From positions 1 to 24,946 of the IMG/VR virus record IMGVR_UViG_3300025887_000131: a DNA stretch of 24,946 bases; one strand, written 5' to 3'. A program made the position numbers and the translations under genes. Below are positions 7,369 to 15,244 of this stretch, one piece after another; the first letter of the stretch is position 1; each line of letters opens with the position of its first letter. Source of the DNA: a virus. Below the pieces are notes generated by a model. It saw only the letters and a list, made by a program, of their open reading frames with translations. It did not search any database and was not told the DNA's origin.

Positions 7369-8528
7369 TTCTTAGCTCCATACTTAAGCCACGGAGAACC
7401 GCCTGTGCTATTAGTAGGTGTTGCACTAGGTGCGGATTCATTCTTTGAATATGCTGAACCTATAATGTTTTGAAACCTGGCCGGATCTTTCTTTTTCAAG
7501 TCTGAGAATCCCTCACCGAGCCCACTAATAACACGGTCAACTTGTTTTGCGTTGTACTCTCTTTCGCGATCAACAGTGTCTAGCGCCCTAGAGAGGAATG
7601 CTCCTAGGTTTGCACCCTTTGGATCATTTAGGTATTTTGCTTTCAAGTCAGACCACTCAGAAGCAAGCGTTTTAAATCTTAAAGCCTCTGCGCCTGATAT
7701 TGTCGAAGCCCCGCCAGATAATAACGAATCAAGGGACTTTGTAACCTCTTCCGATTGTGTTGATGTTAATTGGTCAAGTGCTGCGATCTCCTCTGGAGAC
7801 CCATGCTTTAATCCGCCAGCGTAAGAGTCAGTTAAAACCTTAATGCGATCTGCAGCAGCCAGGTTTTTACCAAAGTTTCCAAGAGCATTTCTTGTTGTTG
7901 GGTTTACAACGGTCTTGGCGAATTCACCAAAACGCTTATCTGTTTTTTCATCTGTTCTTTGCGCTACCTGTGAGTGTTTAAACTCAATGTCGGCAAGCTT
8001 GGTTTGTCTTTCTAGTGGTCTAAGTTTTATATCGTCTTGTATCTTTTGAATATCGACTTCTTTTTTTTGTCTATCAAGAGGGATCATATCAACTTGCGCT
8101 TTCTTTAACGCTTCATTTTGTTGTTGAAGTGCTAAGTCTGCAGCTATTTTAGCCTTTTTTGCTTCTGTATATGTCTCAAGTGGATTAATTGGACTCATTT
8201 GAGCAGGAACCGCCGCGCTTAGAAGTTCTTTTAATGGAGATTGTCCTGGCATTACCGGGCCCGCTAACTCTTGCCCGTATTGAGCTGGTTGAGCTGGAGC
8301 TATTTCAGTTTGCTTGTACTCGCCTTTAAGTTGAGCAAGTGCTTGGTCTGGGTTTGCGATCCCCATTTCGTACATTTTTAACTTTGTTTGAGTATCTGCT
8401 AGGGCCTGCTGTCTCTGAGTTTGTTGCCCTTGTAGGTATGAAGAGCCAAAGCCTTGCAATGCTTGCCCTAGCGCCATCTCGAGTGCAGATTGCCTCTGAG
8501 TGGGCCCTGATTGGATTATTTGAACCAT
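7365..8528 (-). CDS. Coiled-coil internal virion / ejection protein candidate
   Basis: This 387-residue, Gln- and Lys-rich, mostly helical protein has no cysteine, signal peptide or membrane span. Residues 12-55 are Q-rich helix. Residues 118-195 form a long coiled coil with a partly repeated unit (IPLDRQKKEVDI and RPLERQTKLADI, about 20 residues apart). Residues 76-115 are Pro/Ala-rich and look flexible. Gene order (after a Gly/Ala/Gln protein and before a very large helical protein) matches the ejection-protein trio of podoviruses. Inference: packaged in the head and ejected with the DNA. The start follows a GGAGGG ribosome site and overlaps the previous stop (TAATG). Confidence 0.65.
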   Translation of the reverse strand: MVQIIQSGPTQRQSALEMALGQALQGFGSSYLQGQQTQRQQALADTQTKLKMYEMGIANPDQALAQLKGEYKQTEIAPAQPAQYGQELAGPVMPGQSPLKELLSAAVPAQMSPINPLETYTEAKKAKIAADLALQQQNEALKKAQVDMIPLDRQKKEVDIQKIQDDIKLRPLERQTKLADIEFKHSQVAQRTDEKTDKRFGEFAKTVVNPTTRNALGNFGKNLAAADRIKVLTDSYAGGLKHGSPEEIAALDQLTSTQSEEVTKSLDSLLSGGASTISGAEALRFKTLASEWSDLKAKYLNDPKGANLGAFLSRALDTVDREREYNAKQVDRVISGLGEGFSDLKKKDPARFQNIIGSAYSKNESAPSATPTNSTGGSPWLKYGAKK

Positions 8529-9223
8529 TAGGCTTGCCCTCCAGAGAAATACTTATTGAAGCCGCCAGATCCGGCAACGCCACCGAGTACTGAACCAGCT
8601 AGTGGCAAGGCAGCAGCAAGTAGTCCGCCACTTCTAGGTTGAGCCGCTTGACCCATCTTGAGAACTTTAGATTGACCTTGTTCATTTAATACTTGATTGA
8701 TTCCGCTTGATGCAAAGTTAAGGTTTTGCTGTCTCATTTGTTCCTGGAGTCCAGGGAGTTGAGAGCGAACAGCACCGATTTGATCTGCGACGCCTTTTTG
8801 CTGATTAAGAATGGCACCGATACCAGATGCGGTTCTTCCAAGACCACGTTGAGCGACCATTTGCTCAGCTCTCATCTTTTGATCTGCAGCGTTTTGCATG
8901 ATCTGATTTTCTTGAGCGGTAACTTGCTGTTGTGCTATTCCACTGACATCTGTTCCAATGCCTTGTCCGTATTGACTTAGTAATTGTTCTTGTATCTTTC
9001 TTCCCCCAGGGGAAGCCATGTCTATAACTTCATTTGGAGTTGCGGCGGTCTCTTTTCCAAGGGCAACGTCTTTAAGGCCATTAAACATACCCTTAATCTC
9101 TCCGCCGGTAGCCTTATCAACTGCCTTACTAATAACTCCCCCAGTAATCCCGCCCTTACTTGGGTCGTATCCAACCGTTCCAGCAGATGCTATATTGGCT
9201 ACAACGTTTACAGCTTTTCCCAT
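8528..9223 (-). CDS. Gln/Gly-rich internal virion / ejection protein candidate
   Basis: The 231-residue product has a Gly/Ala-rich N-terminus (residues 1-60), Gln-rich helices (73-190) containing RGLGRTASGIGAI, and a hydrophobic Gly/Ala/Leu segment at 199-220 that could span or disturb a membrane. It contains no cysteine. This composition resembles the smallest ejection protein of P22-like phages (gp7 type). It starts at 9223 with an AGAGGT ribosome site and overlaps the acetyltransferase gene by 16 bases. Assignment rests on composition and gene order, not on a diagnostic motif. Confidence 0.65.
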   Translation of the reverse strand: MGKAVNVVANIASAGTVGYDPSKGGITGGVISKAVDKATGGEIKGMFNGLKDVALGKETAATPNEVIDMASPGGRKIQEQLLSQYGQGIGTDVSGIAQQQVTAQENQIMQNAADQKMRAEQMVAQRGLGRTASGIGAILNQQKGVADQIGAVRSQLPGLQEQMRQQNLNFASSGINQVLNEQGQSKVLKMGQAAQPRSGGLLAAALPLAGSVLGGVAGSGGFNKYFSGGQA

Positions 9224-9552
9224 TCGGCTACCTCTAATTTGTATGTACTTAATGGGCCTGCAATAGACGCAAGCTCAAAGCCATAATTTTCAATTGTGTG
9301 TTTTGATAAAGCGACGCCGTTTGCTCGGTCGTCTGTCATGCAGTAAACCGTTTTCACACCGGCTTGCTTGCATATTTCAAAGACCTGATCGGCTAAAAAG
9401 TATCCGTGTCCTGATTGACGATATTCTTTCATGACAAAGTAATCGTTAATCATGCAATCAGGGAAGTCTATACGATAAATAATAAAGCCTTTATCTGTCT
9501 TTATGACGTCAAGATTTTCTCGTTCTTTAATGTAAAGTTCGTATAGGTTCAC
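9208..9552 (-). CDS. GNAT-family N-acetyltransferase
   Basis: The 114-residue protein is a short GNAT fold. Residues 40-55 (VMKEYRQSGHGYFLAD) hold the acetyl-CoA pyrophosphate loop R-x-x-G-x-G (R45, G48, G50) after a beta4-type strand. A following strand KTVYCMTDD and a final YGFEL also match the family. These enzymes move an acetyl group from acetyl-CoA to an amine; the substrate here is unknown. It starts at GTG, touching the previous stop (TAGTG), with GGCGG upstream. Small GNAT proteins occur in the tail module of some podoviruses and could modify a virion or host protein. The N-terminal strands are reduced, so this is near the minimum size for the fold. Confidence 0.8.
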   Translation of the reverse strand: MNLYELYIKERENLDVIKTDKGFIIYRIDFPDCMINDYFVMKEYRQSGHGYFLADQVFEICKQAGVKTVYCMTDDRANGVALSKHTIENYGFELASIAGPLSTYKLEVAEWEKL

Positions 9553-10463
9553 TAAAACCGCCCGCTACAACTAATGCTCCCAAATGTATTCGTAAAGGAT
9601 CCGCCGACAGTAGTCACACATTGAAGTGTTGAGGTTGTTGTTCCTGGATAGTCACAACTAAACTGTCCCACGTTTGCCGCCGCTGTACCGGAAGCCACAC
9701 TTCCTACGCATGAAATGGATGTAAAGTTTTTAACAAGGCCGATATTATATATCCCAGTAGAGCCGCCATAAGAAACTCCTGCTGCAGGATACTCTGGGTT
9801 ATAAATAAAACAATCCCCCGTTGTGCATGTATTTTGCGCAGTTGTTCCACCGTATACAATTGAAAACTTAAAAGCGTCAGAACCAATAAAACCATTGCTG
9901 ACCCAATTGTCTAGTGATGCTTTATCGATGGCACTGGCATCATTATTTACAAATCTTCCCAATACTTTATTAGAAGAGGCATCATAGCCGTCTATTCCAG
10001 GCGCAGTTGTAGAAATTAAAAGATTAAGCGTTGTTCCGGTTGATCCTGTTTTTGCATAGACGTAATAAACAGTTCCGGCAACCTCAGAAGAACACCCAGA
10101 GCATCCCCATGTCACGTTGTTTGTCGTGGTTGTTTTAACAAAAGATCCATTAACAGATAGAATACATTTCCCAACCTGAACTGTGTTTCCATCGACGTAG
10201 GCAAGGGCGCACCCTTGATGAATTCCATTAGTAACAGTTGCGAAATCTGTAGCGCTTAAAGCAGATGCCTCGAGAGTTCCGTCAGTAACACAACCACCGT
10301 CAAGCGAGTTAACCTTTGATACGAGTTGATTAAGGTCAGCATTGAGAGCAGATGAGGTTAATGTCTGCCCGGTCGAGTAATTCGTCCTACTAGTTGAACT
10401 GCACGTTGCCGCGAATATTTGATTGGATATAAAAAATGTTAATAAGAGGATAAAGTATTTCAT
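9552..10463 (-). CDS. Cysteine-rich secreted-type protein in the tail module
   Basis: The 303-residue product starts with a Sec signal peptide: MKYFILLLTFFISNQIFA, with likely cleavage before ATCSS. The mature part is Ser/Thr/Gly-rich and beta-type and holds 12 cysteines, an even number, several in close pairs (WGCSGC, NTCTTGDC). That pattern fits oxidative folding in the periplasm. Residues 30-60 (TGQTLTSSALNADLNQL) resemble segments found near the start of phage fibre or collar proteins. It overlaps the nozzle gene by ATGA and precedes the acetyltransferase. No family is certain; a fibre-like or surface-exposed protein is likely. A lipoprotein is less likely because no L-x-[AG]-C lipobox is present. 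Confidence 0.75.
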   Translation of the reverse strand: MKYFILLLTFFISNQIFAATCSSTSRTNYSTGQTLTSSALNADLNQLVSKVNSLDGGCVTDGTLEASALSATDFATVTNGIHQGCALAYVDGNTVQVGKCILSVNGSFVKTTTTNNVTWGCSGCSSEVAGTVYYVYAKTGSTGTTLNLLISTTAPGIDGYDASSNKVLGRFVNNDASAIDKASLDNWVSNGFIGSDAFKFSIVYGGTTAQNTCTTGDCFIYNPEYPAAGVSYGGSTGIYNIGLVKNFTSISCVGSVASGTAAANVGQFSCDYPGTTTSTLQCVTTVGGSFTNTFGSISCSGRF

Positions 10464-12355
10464 ATTGCAAATTCCCCATTTTTATTTAGCTCGACCTGCG
10501 CAGAAATAAGACCAATGTTTCCACTGATAACGTCTTGTTCAAAAGATATTAACAACGCTTCGCCTGTCAAACTAAGGTCTCCCTTTACTGTAACTGGCAC
10601 CCTATCATCGCCCAAACTGTCAATGTCTAATTGTGACACGTCCAGGATAAATGATTCACTGATATTCGGGAACTCGTACGTTAGCGAGTCGAATGGATCG
10701 ACGTTGTAACTCGGATAAGCCTTTACGGTAATATCGTTATCGCTTGCAAGCGCCTTAACTGTCAGTGTTTTGAAGTTGTATGAAGTTGATTCGTCGTCTG
10801 GTTGAATATATGAAAGTTTCATTATTGCAGGAATTGATAGCTGATTAAGAGCTGTGTCCTCGTCATACCTACTATTCTTGATCGAATAACTAAAGATAAA
10901 ACCGGAGTCGTCTCCGATAAAAACTGCCTGGTTCCCGCTGTCGTCTTCGCTGTCACATGCAGAAACAAGGTTGTATTTAAAATCAAAGATCCTAAAGCCA
11001 CCGATTTTCTCACTGTAAACATAGGCCTTGCGAATGCTTGTATCTTGCCCTTCCGATAGGAAGGTTAAGTATTGCGAGTTGATTGTATAATAAGCACTGA
11101 AAACATTGGCGTAGTTATCTGCATTGATCTCTTTTGTCCATCCGGTACGGGTGAAGATGTCATCAATATCGCCATCGCCTAAGGTAAAAGGAGTGTTGTC
11201 CGCTTTTCTAACCAGTGTACCTCTTTTGATTACTCTCCAACCGTGGTCAGATAGGAAGTAAATCAATCCGTTTCCAATTCTAATAGTATCAGCAGAAACG
11301 CACCCAATGTTGTCATCAAGAACCGCCTGGGCAGCAGTGCCACCTATTTCTGAGTAAATCGTTATTGAGTTTCTCTTAAAAACTACCAAATAAGGAGACA
11401 ACGAAGCATCATCAAAGAACCCAGTAGCAAGCCCAGTTATGGGCCCTTGTCCAGCGGCCAAAAGAACTCCAGGTACGTCGGCATTGTCATAAGCATCTGG
11501 CAAATACGCCTTTGAAAAGAAGACTTCGCTCGGATAAGTTGAGTTCCCCGCATAGGCAATCTTGTCACCAAATACGGTTAAGTATTTACCTCCTCCTGAC
11601 TCTGGAGGGAAATTAGTCGTTGGTGGCGTTATCGTACTCGTGGACATCGCCGTAATGTTGGCAGATGTCGTTCCTAGGTTTATCTCTGTTGAATATAGAA
11701 ACGATCCATTTGCAGTCACGTTCTTTATGTAAATTCTAACCTTATCAATTGAAAGGTTTGTTGCTGATGCTGGGATTGATGTTATTGCAATAGTCTTATT
11801 AACCACTGTCGCTGCAACCGTCGCCGTTTCATTGTAGTTTGATTCAAAACCAGTCGCAGTCGAATAAAAGGTAATTGCAACCTGATAAGTCGTTCCATTA
11901 ACCAAAGACCCGCCCGCTGCAATTGTAGCAGTTGCCGTTGATGGAAGGGCTTGCCCCAATGGACTAAAGTTCGTTCCATCGTAGAAAAATAGGCCATCGC
12001 TGCCTAATGCAATGATGTGCCTATCTATAAACGTAACTGCTCGGTGTTTTACTCCTGCAGTTAATCCCGTCTTGAGGGATGTATGCGCCCCTGTGGGGCT
12101 TATTTTATATAAAACTGTCCCTACTTTTGCCAACCGGTATGCTGTGCCTGTGCCTTTTTTGAAAAAAGACTGGCTTGTAACGGAGCCACCTAAAGAAGTG
12201 TCGTTATATCTCTTGAGTCCGTATCTAGTTTCCTCGATTCCTTCATTGCTTATAATGTTTCGACAGTCAGACAACTTGTCTTGGTCAAGGATACGGTAAC
12301 TAATTGGCTTATTTAGCTTGCGATAGTCTTTAATCGCTCGTTTTCTAAGTGTCAC
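10460..12355 (-). CDS. Tail nozzle / stabilisation protein candidate
   Basis: The 631-residue protein has repeated short beta strands of propeller type (HIIALGSDGLFFYDG, GNGLIYFLSDHGWRVI, NQAVFIGDDSGFIFSYS). This fits the podovirus nozzle/stabilisation proteins (P22 gp10, T7 gp12), which close the DNA channel below the adaptor. Residues 141-240 are a separate beta-sandwich insert starting ATIAAGGSLVNGTTY. The segment YLVVFKRNSITIYSE (about residues 310-330) is typical of this group in my experience. The gene starts at GTG directly after the adaptor stop (TAGGTG); there is no ATG nearby. It is followed by the Cys-rich protein with an ATGA overlap. Confidence 0.75.
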   Translation of the reverse strand: MTLRKRAIKDYRKLNKPISYRILDQDKLSDCRNIISNEGIEETRYGLKRYNDTSLGGSVTSQSFFKKGTGTAYRLAKVGTVLYKISPTGAHTSLKTGLTAGVKHRAVTFIDRHIIALGSDGLFFYDGTNFSPLGQALPSTATATIAAGGSLVNGTTYQVAITFYSTATGFESNYNETATVAATVVNKTIAITSIPASATNLSIDKVRIYIKNVTANGSFLYSTEINLGTTSANITAMSTSTITPPTTNFPPESGGGKYLTVFGDKIAYAGNSTYPSEVFFSKAYLPDAYDNADVPGVLLAAGQGPITGLATGFFDDASLSPYLVVFKRNSITIYSEIGGTAAQAVLDDNIGCVSADTIRIGNGLIYFLSDHGWRVIKRGTLVRKADNTPFTLGDGDIDDIFTRTGWTKEINADNYANVFSAYYTINSQYLTFLSEGQDTSIRKAYVYSEKIGGFRIFDFKYNLVSACDSEDDSGNQAVFIGDDSGFIFSYSIKNSRYDEDTALNQLSIPAIMKLSYIQPDDESTSYNFKTLTVKALASDNDITVKAYPSYNVDPFDSLTYEFPNISESFILDVSQLDIDSLGDDRVPVTVKGDLSLTGEALLISFEQDVISGNIGLISAQVELNKNGEFAI

Positions 12356-13351
12356 CTAGCACACTCTCTTAACGGACATCGCTTGCCCGCCCGATCTTCC
12401 AAATATGCCCTTGGCTTCGTCTCTTATTCGTACGTAATTGTTCTTTTTAGACTCTTGCCCGTCTTGATCCTTATCCTCATAACCCTTCCAAACAACTCCG
12501 GCATCCAAAACCTCTTTTAGTGAAGGGTGAAGTTGGATTGCCCGGTCTCCATCGGCAAAGATGCGAGATGGGATTCTATAAACCCAGTACGAAAGCGTAT
12601 AGGTTGAGCTTGGTCGTGGGTAAATAAAGATTTTATCGTCTGTCGTTCTTGCGTAATAGTAAGGAGTGCCTGTGCTTGTTAATCCTGGGTCATATTTCAG
12701 AATATCATCCAAAGAATTCTCACTTAAGCAGTTTCCACTCCCTTCGATGATCGGATCGCCTGACATGCATGATACCAGGGCGTATTCTGGAGGCTCTATT
12801 AGCGAGTTTGCGGCACTTGAGATCGTGAGGGTTGTGGTTATGTTGTCTTCAATCGTAGTGTGCAGGAAATAGCTTCCAGTGCCTTCCTTTAAATAGACTC
12901 TTCTGTGGATAACGGTTGGCTTTACGGTTGCCGTCCCATCATAGAGATCAATGTCTGTTAAACTTAGCGAAAGGTTAGGGGTTGCCGTTGTAACAGATGT
13001 CGATGCTGTTGATGGCTCACTCTCCAATGATTCAACTTCTCTTCCCGATTCATCAAATAGGACAAATGTGACTTTAACTCTAAAAGCTGTGTTGTCTGTC
13101 AAAGAACCGCCGTTTGCAGTTGCCACGGTCGCCCTTGTTGGTATTTGTGGGGCTATTGATATCTCTTGGTCGCCTGAAACAACCTGTTTCTTCATTTTAA
13201 ATCTAAGAAACGGCCATTTGTGTGAGCTAGCAATGTCCTTTTGGATGTCGTTTATCCATGAAATAACTCTTGCCTTTGCAGCGTTGTCTCTGAATCCGTA
13301 CTTGCGCACAAATTCATTTTGTAATGCCTCACCATTGTAGGTTGAACTCAT
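12356..13351 (-). CDS. Head-tail adaptor (connector) protein candidate
   Basis: I choose the ATG at 13351 (MSSTYNGEAL), which has AGGAAG six bases upstream, over a GTG at 13372. The product is 331 residues. Residues 5-50 are helical with VISWINDIQKDIASSHKWPFL, a signature I associate with podovirus adaptor proteins (T7 gp11, P22 gp4 type) that dock under the portal. Residues 75-182 are an inserted beta-sandwich (fibronectin-III-like). Residues 230-290 hold YYYARTTDDKIFIYPRP and a C-terminal helix-rich part. Its position before the nozzle gene agrees. It overlaps the O-antigen ligase-like gene by 23 bases. Confidence 0.75.
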   Translation of the reverse strand: MSSTYNGEALQNEFVRKYGFRDNAAKARVISWINDIQKDIASSHKWPFLRFKMKKQVVSGDQEISIAPQIPTRATVATANGGSLTDNTAFRVKVTFVLFDESGREVESLESEPSTASTSVTTATPNLSLSLTDIDLYDGTATVKPTVIHRRVYLKEGTGSYFLHTTIEDNITTTLTISSAANSLIEPPEYALVSCMSGDPIIEGSGNCLSENSLDDILKYDPGLTSTGTPYYYARTTDDKIFIYPRPSSTYTLSYWVYRIPSRIFADGDRAIQLHPSLKEVLDAGVVWKGYEDKDQDGQESKKNNYVRIRDEAKGIFGRSGGQAMSVKRVC

Positions 13352-14447
13352 TATTTTCTTCCTTTGCCGCACACACTGCGACCACTACCAATATAATAAT
13401 CATCATTGTTGATTGCTGAACAGAGAAGTGCCCATAGGCGTTGCAGAATGCTGCGAATACGATGCTTGAAAAGACGCGATACTTGTCATCCTTAATTGCG
13501 TACTTGTAGAGGAAATAGAGGAACGTAATTAACCCCACTAGTCCAAAAGCCGTTACGATAGACAAGAAGCCACTATGCTCTTGAACGACGGTTGCGCCCT
13601 TGTATGTGATCTTTTGATCTGCATACCAGCCGACTCCGTTACCAATAAGCCATGCCTTCATGCTTAACTTGCTTATTAATTCCTTCCATATCACCAATCG
13701 CCCACTGTCCATGCCATTCATGCCAGTAAAAGATACTGTTAACATCGAAACAATCGATAAGAGATAAAGCCATTTCTTCTTAATAAGGTTTCCCTTGTAG
13801 TAATAGACGAACCCAGCGAGTCCTGTGAGGATTCCTAGTGATGAACCTGTTGAACATAGTGCCGCTATTGCTATTGGCAGTGCCCACCTCCATCCCTTAC
13901 GATTAAAAGCGATCAAAGAAATGCCTAAGTAGCCCCCAGACATGTTATTGCTTCCAAAAGTTCCACTTGATAACCCAAACTCAACGGCAACCTCACCGAT
14001 TATTTGAATATCATCATGGAAAAGCTTCATTACTGCATACTCTGGAGAGTAACCAAGCCCATTTAAGAAAATAACTAGTGCCTGAATCAGTGAACCGATA
14101 CAAATAGCGTTCAGTATCCATGAAAAGTACTTGGCTTCAAAGCACTCATAGAACCGAACAAAGAAGAAGATGCCTGCGCACAAGTAGAATCCATGAAACA
14201 TTACATTGATCGACTCAACCATGTGCTGATTAATCACTAGAAAAAGAAACGCGATTGCTATCGTAACCCACGCCTTTAAAGGCAGCTCTCTTTTAGGGGA
14301 GTTAAACATTATACCTATTAAGCCACATACCATTGCAAATAAGTTATCTTTCGACGTCCGATTCATATCGACAGAGGCGAGCCTATTGTAAACAGGCAAC
14401 AAGGCAATCAGTAAGCAGGTTAAGCCGTGTGCAATCGCGCTTCTCAT
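13329..14447 (-). CDS. O-antigen ligase / polymerase (WaaL/Wzy-C)-like membrane protein
   Basis: The 372-residue protein has about ten hydrophobic segments. Residues 162-177 (GTFGSNNMSGGYLGIS) match the G-x-F-x-N-x-N region of O-antigen ligases. A large loop follows with SGRLVIWKEL (R250), then H291-S292, nine residues, and G302-L-V-G305, a full match to the WaaL motif H[NSQ]x9Gxx[GTV]. Family members join or polymerise undecaprenyl-linked glycans at the periplasmic side of the inner membrane. It is placed between head and adaptor genes, which is unusual. Inference: it changes host surface polysaccharide during infection or in a lysogen, blocking superinfection or re-adsorption to debris. The ATG at 14447 has AGGAC upstream; the gene overlaps the adaptor gene by 23 bases. 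Confidence 0.85.
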   Translation of the reverse strand: MRSAIAHGLTCLLIALLPVYNRLASVDMNRTSKDNLFAMVCGLIGIMFNSPKRELPLKAWVTIAIAFLFLVINQHMVESINVMFHGFYLCAGIFFFVRFYECFEAKYFSWILNAICIGSLIQALVIFLNGLGYSPEYAVMKLFHDDIQIIGEVAVEFGLSSGTFGSNNMSGGYLGISLIAFNRKGWRWALPIAIAALCSTGSSLGILTGLAGFVYYYKGNLIKKKWLYLLSIVSMLTVSFTGMNGMDSGRLVIWKELISKLSMKAWLIGNGVGWYADQKITYKGATVVQEHSGFLSIVTAFGLVGLITFLYFLYKYAIKDDKYRVFSSIVFAAFCNAYGHFSVQQSTMMIIILVVVAVCAAKEENNEFNLQW

Positions 14448-14451
14448 TTAA

Positions 14452-14697
14452 TTATAGTCCTACAACCATGATTGTGCCGACGTCGTTAGACGTTACACTT
14501 GCAACAGTTATTGCAGATCCACTTTTTGTAACAAGACCTTGAGCTTCGCTAGTTCCATTGTTAAATGAAACATGGTCGATAGTTCCAAGGCCGGCACTAA
14601 AAGTTCCTGTAGTAACAGATGCGAAATCCAATTCCCAAACTTCCACTCTCATGTTTCCCATAAGAGACTTTCTTTTAAGTGTCGCTGAAAATGCCAT
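14452..14697 (-). CDS. Small head/neck structural protein
   Basis: The 81-residue protein begins MAFSATLKRKSLMGNMRVEVWELDF and continues as a small beta-type fold with a Gly/Ser/Thr-rich middle and hydrophobic end (GTIMVVGL). I recall similar short proteins following capsid genes in uncultured tailed phages, where they are taken as head decoration or neck proteins; that is memory, not proof. It has an AAGGAG ribosome site five bases before the ATG, indicating good expression. It lies between the signal-peptide head protein and the O-antigen ligase-like gene. Confidence 0.75.
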   Translation of the reverse strand: MAFSATLKRKSLMGNMRVEVWELDFASVTTGTFSAGLGTIDHVSFNNGTSEAQGLVTKSGSAITVASVTSNDVGTIMVVGL

Positions 14698-14706
14698 AAA
14701 TACTCC

Positions 14707-15204
14707 TTATAGCTTAATGTAAACTTGTACTGAACCAGATGCAGCAGCAGCATCGTAGAAAATCCCACCTGGAACTTCAGTAGCAACGTCAGCGGCGCGA
14801 GCAGCTAAGTAACCAGCGTTAACTGAAGACATGTAGAATCTTTTCCCAGCAACCGCTGAACCAGCACCAACATCAAAAAGAGCTGAGTCTAGTTTACCGT
14901 TAGTTTGACAAGCACAGATTGCTCCAACAGCACAAGCAGTTTCCATAATACAAAGTGGAGATAATCCAGCAGTTGCAGAAATGATAACTGAAGCACCATC
15001 GTCTGCAGTAAGGTCAAGAGTAACTGCTGAACCAGCAGGAATGCTTACTGAGTGAGAGTTCTTTACGTTGATTGATTGTTTTTCAATTGAGTTTGCGTCA
15101 ACTGTACCGTCGTAGCTTAAAGCAGCTCCACGTCCAATTGTTCCGTTGAATGCGTGAACATTCATTGAAACTAGTGCGAATAAACTTATTAATACCTTTT
15201 TCAT
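14707..15204 (-). CDS. Head-module protein with Sec signal peptide and four cysteines
   Basis: This gene follows the major capsid gene. The 165-residue product begins MKKVLISLFALVSMNVHA, an apparent Sec signal peptide (V-x-A cleavage site at residue 18), and the start is fixed by AGGAG five bases upstream. The mature part resembles capsid cement proteins of the DUF2190 kind: SVSIPAGSAVTL, a Gly/Ala-rich core, and GKRFYMSSVNAGYLAA. Residues about 86-98 (CIMETACAVGAICAC) hold four closely spaced cysteines. Cement proteins bind the outside of capsids in the cytoplasm, so a signal peptide is unexpected. It could be an exported decoy, a membrane-held protein, or a cement protein with an N-terminus that only mimics a signal. 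Confidence 0.75.
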   Translation of the reverse strand: MKKVLISLFALVSMNVHAFNGTIGRGAALSYDGTVDANSIEKQSINVKNSHSVSIPAGSAVTLDLTADDGASVIISATAGLSPLCIMETACAVGAICACQTNGKLDSALFDVGAGSAVAGKRFYMSSVNAGYLAARAADVATEVPGGIFYDAAAASGSVQVYIKL

Positions 15205-15220
15205 TTGTTCTCCTAAAGTT

Positions 15221-15239
15221 AAAGGGGGATTGCTCCCCC
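15221..15239 (-). terminator. GNRA-loop hairpin after the capsid gene (attenuator-like)
   Basis: Read on the minus strand: stem GGGGGA, loop GCAA, stem TCCCCC, then TTTAACTTT. The six-pair stem is perfect and GCAA is a stable GNRA tetraloop. The T tract is interrupted, so termination would be partial. It lies between the capsid stop and the ribosome binding site of the next gene. It could lower downstream transcription or protect the 3' end of capsid mRNA. Confidence 0.6.
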
Positions 15240-15244
15240 GTTTA

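Noticed and set aside
10515-13340. Several plus-strand frames opposite adaptor and nozzle genes (including one at 12951-13340)
   Set aside because: All are short shadows without ribosome sites and their compositions mirror the real genes opposite them.
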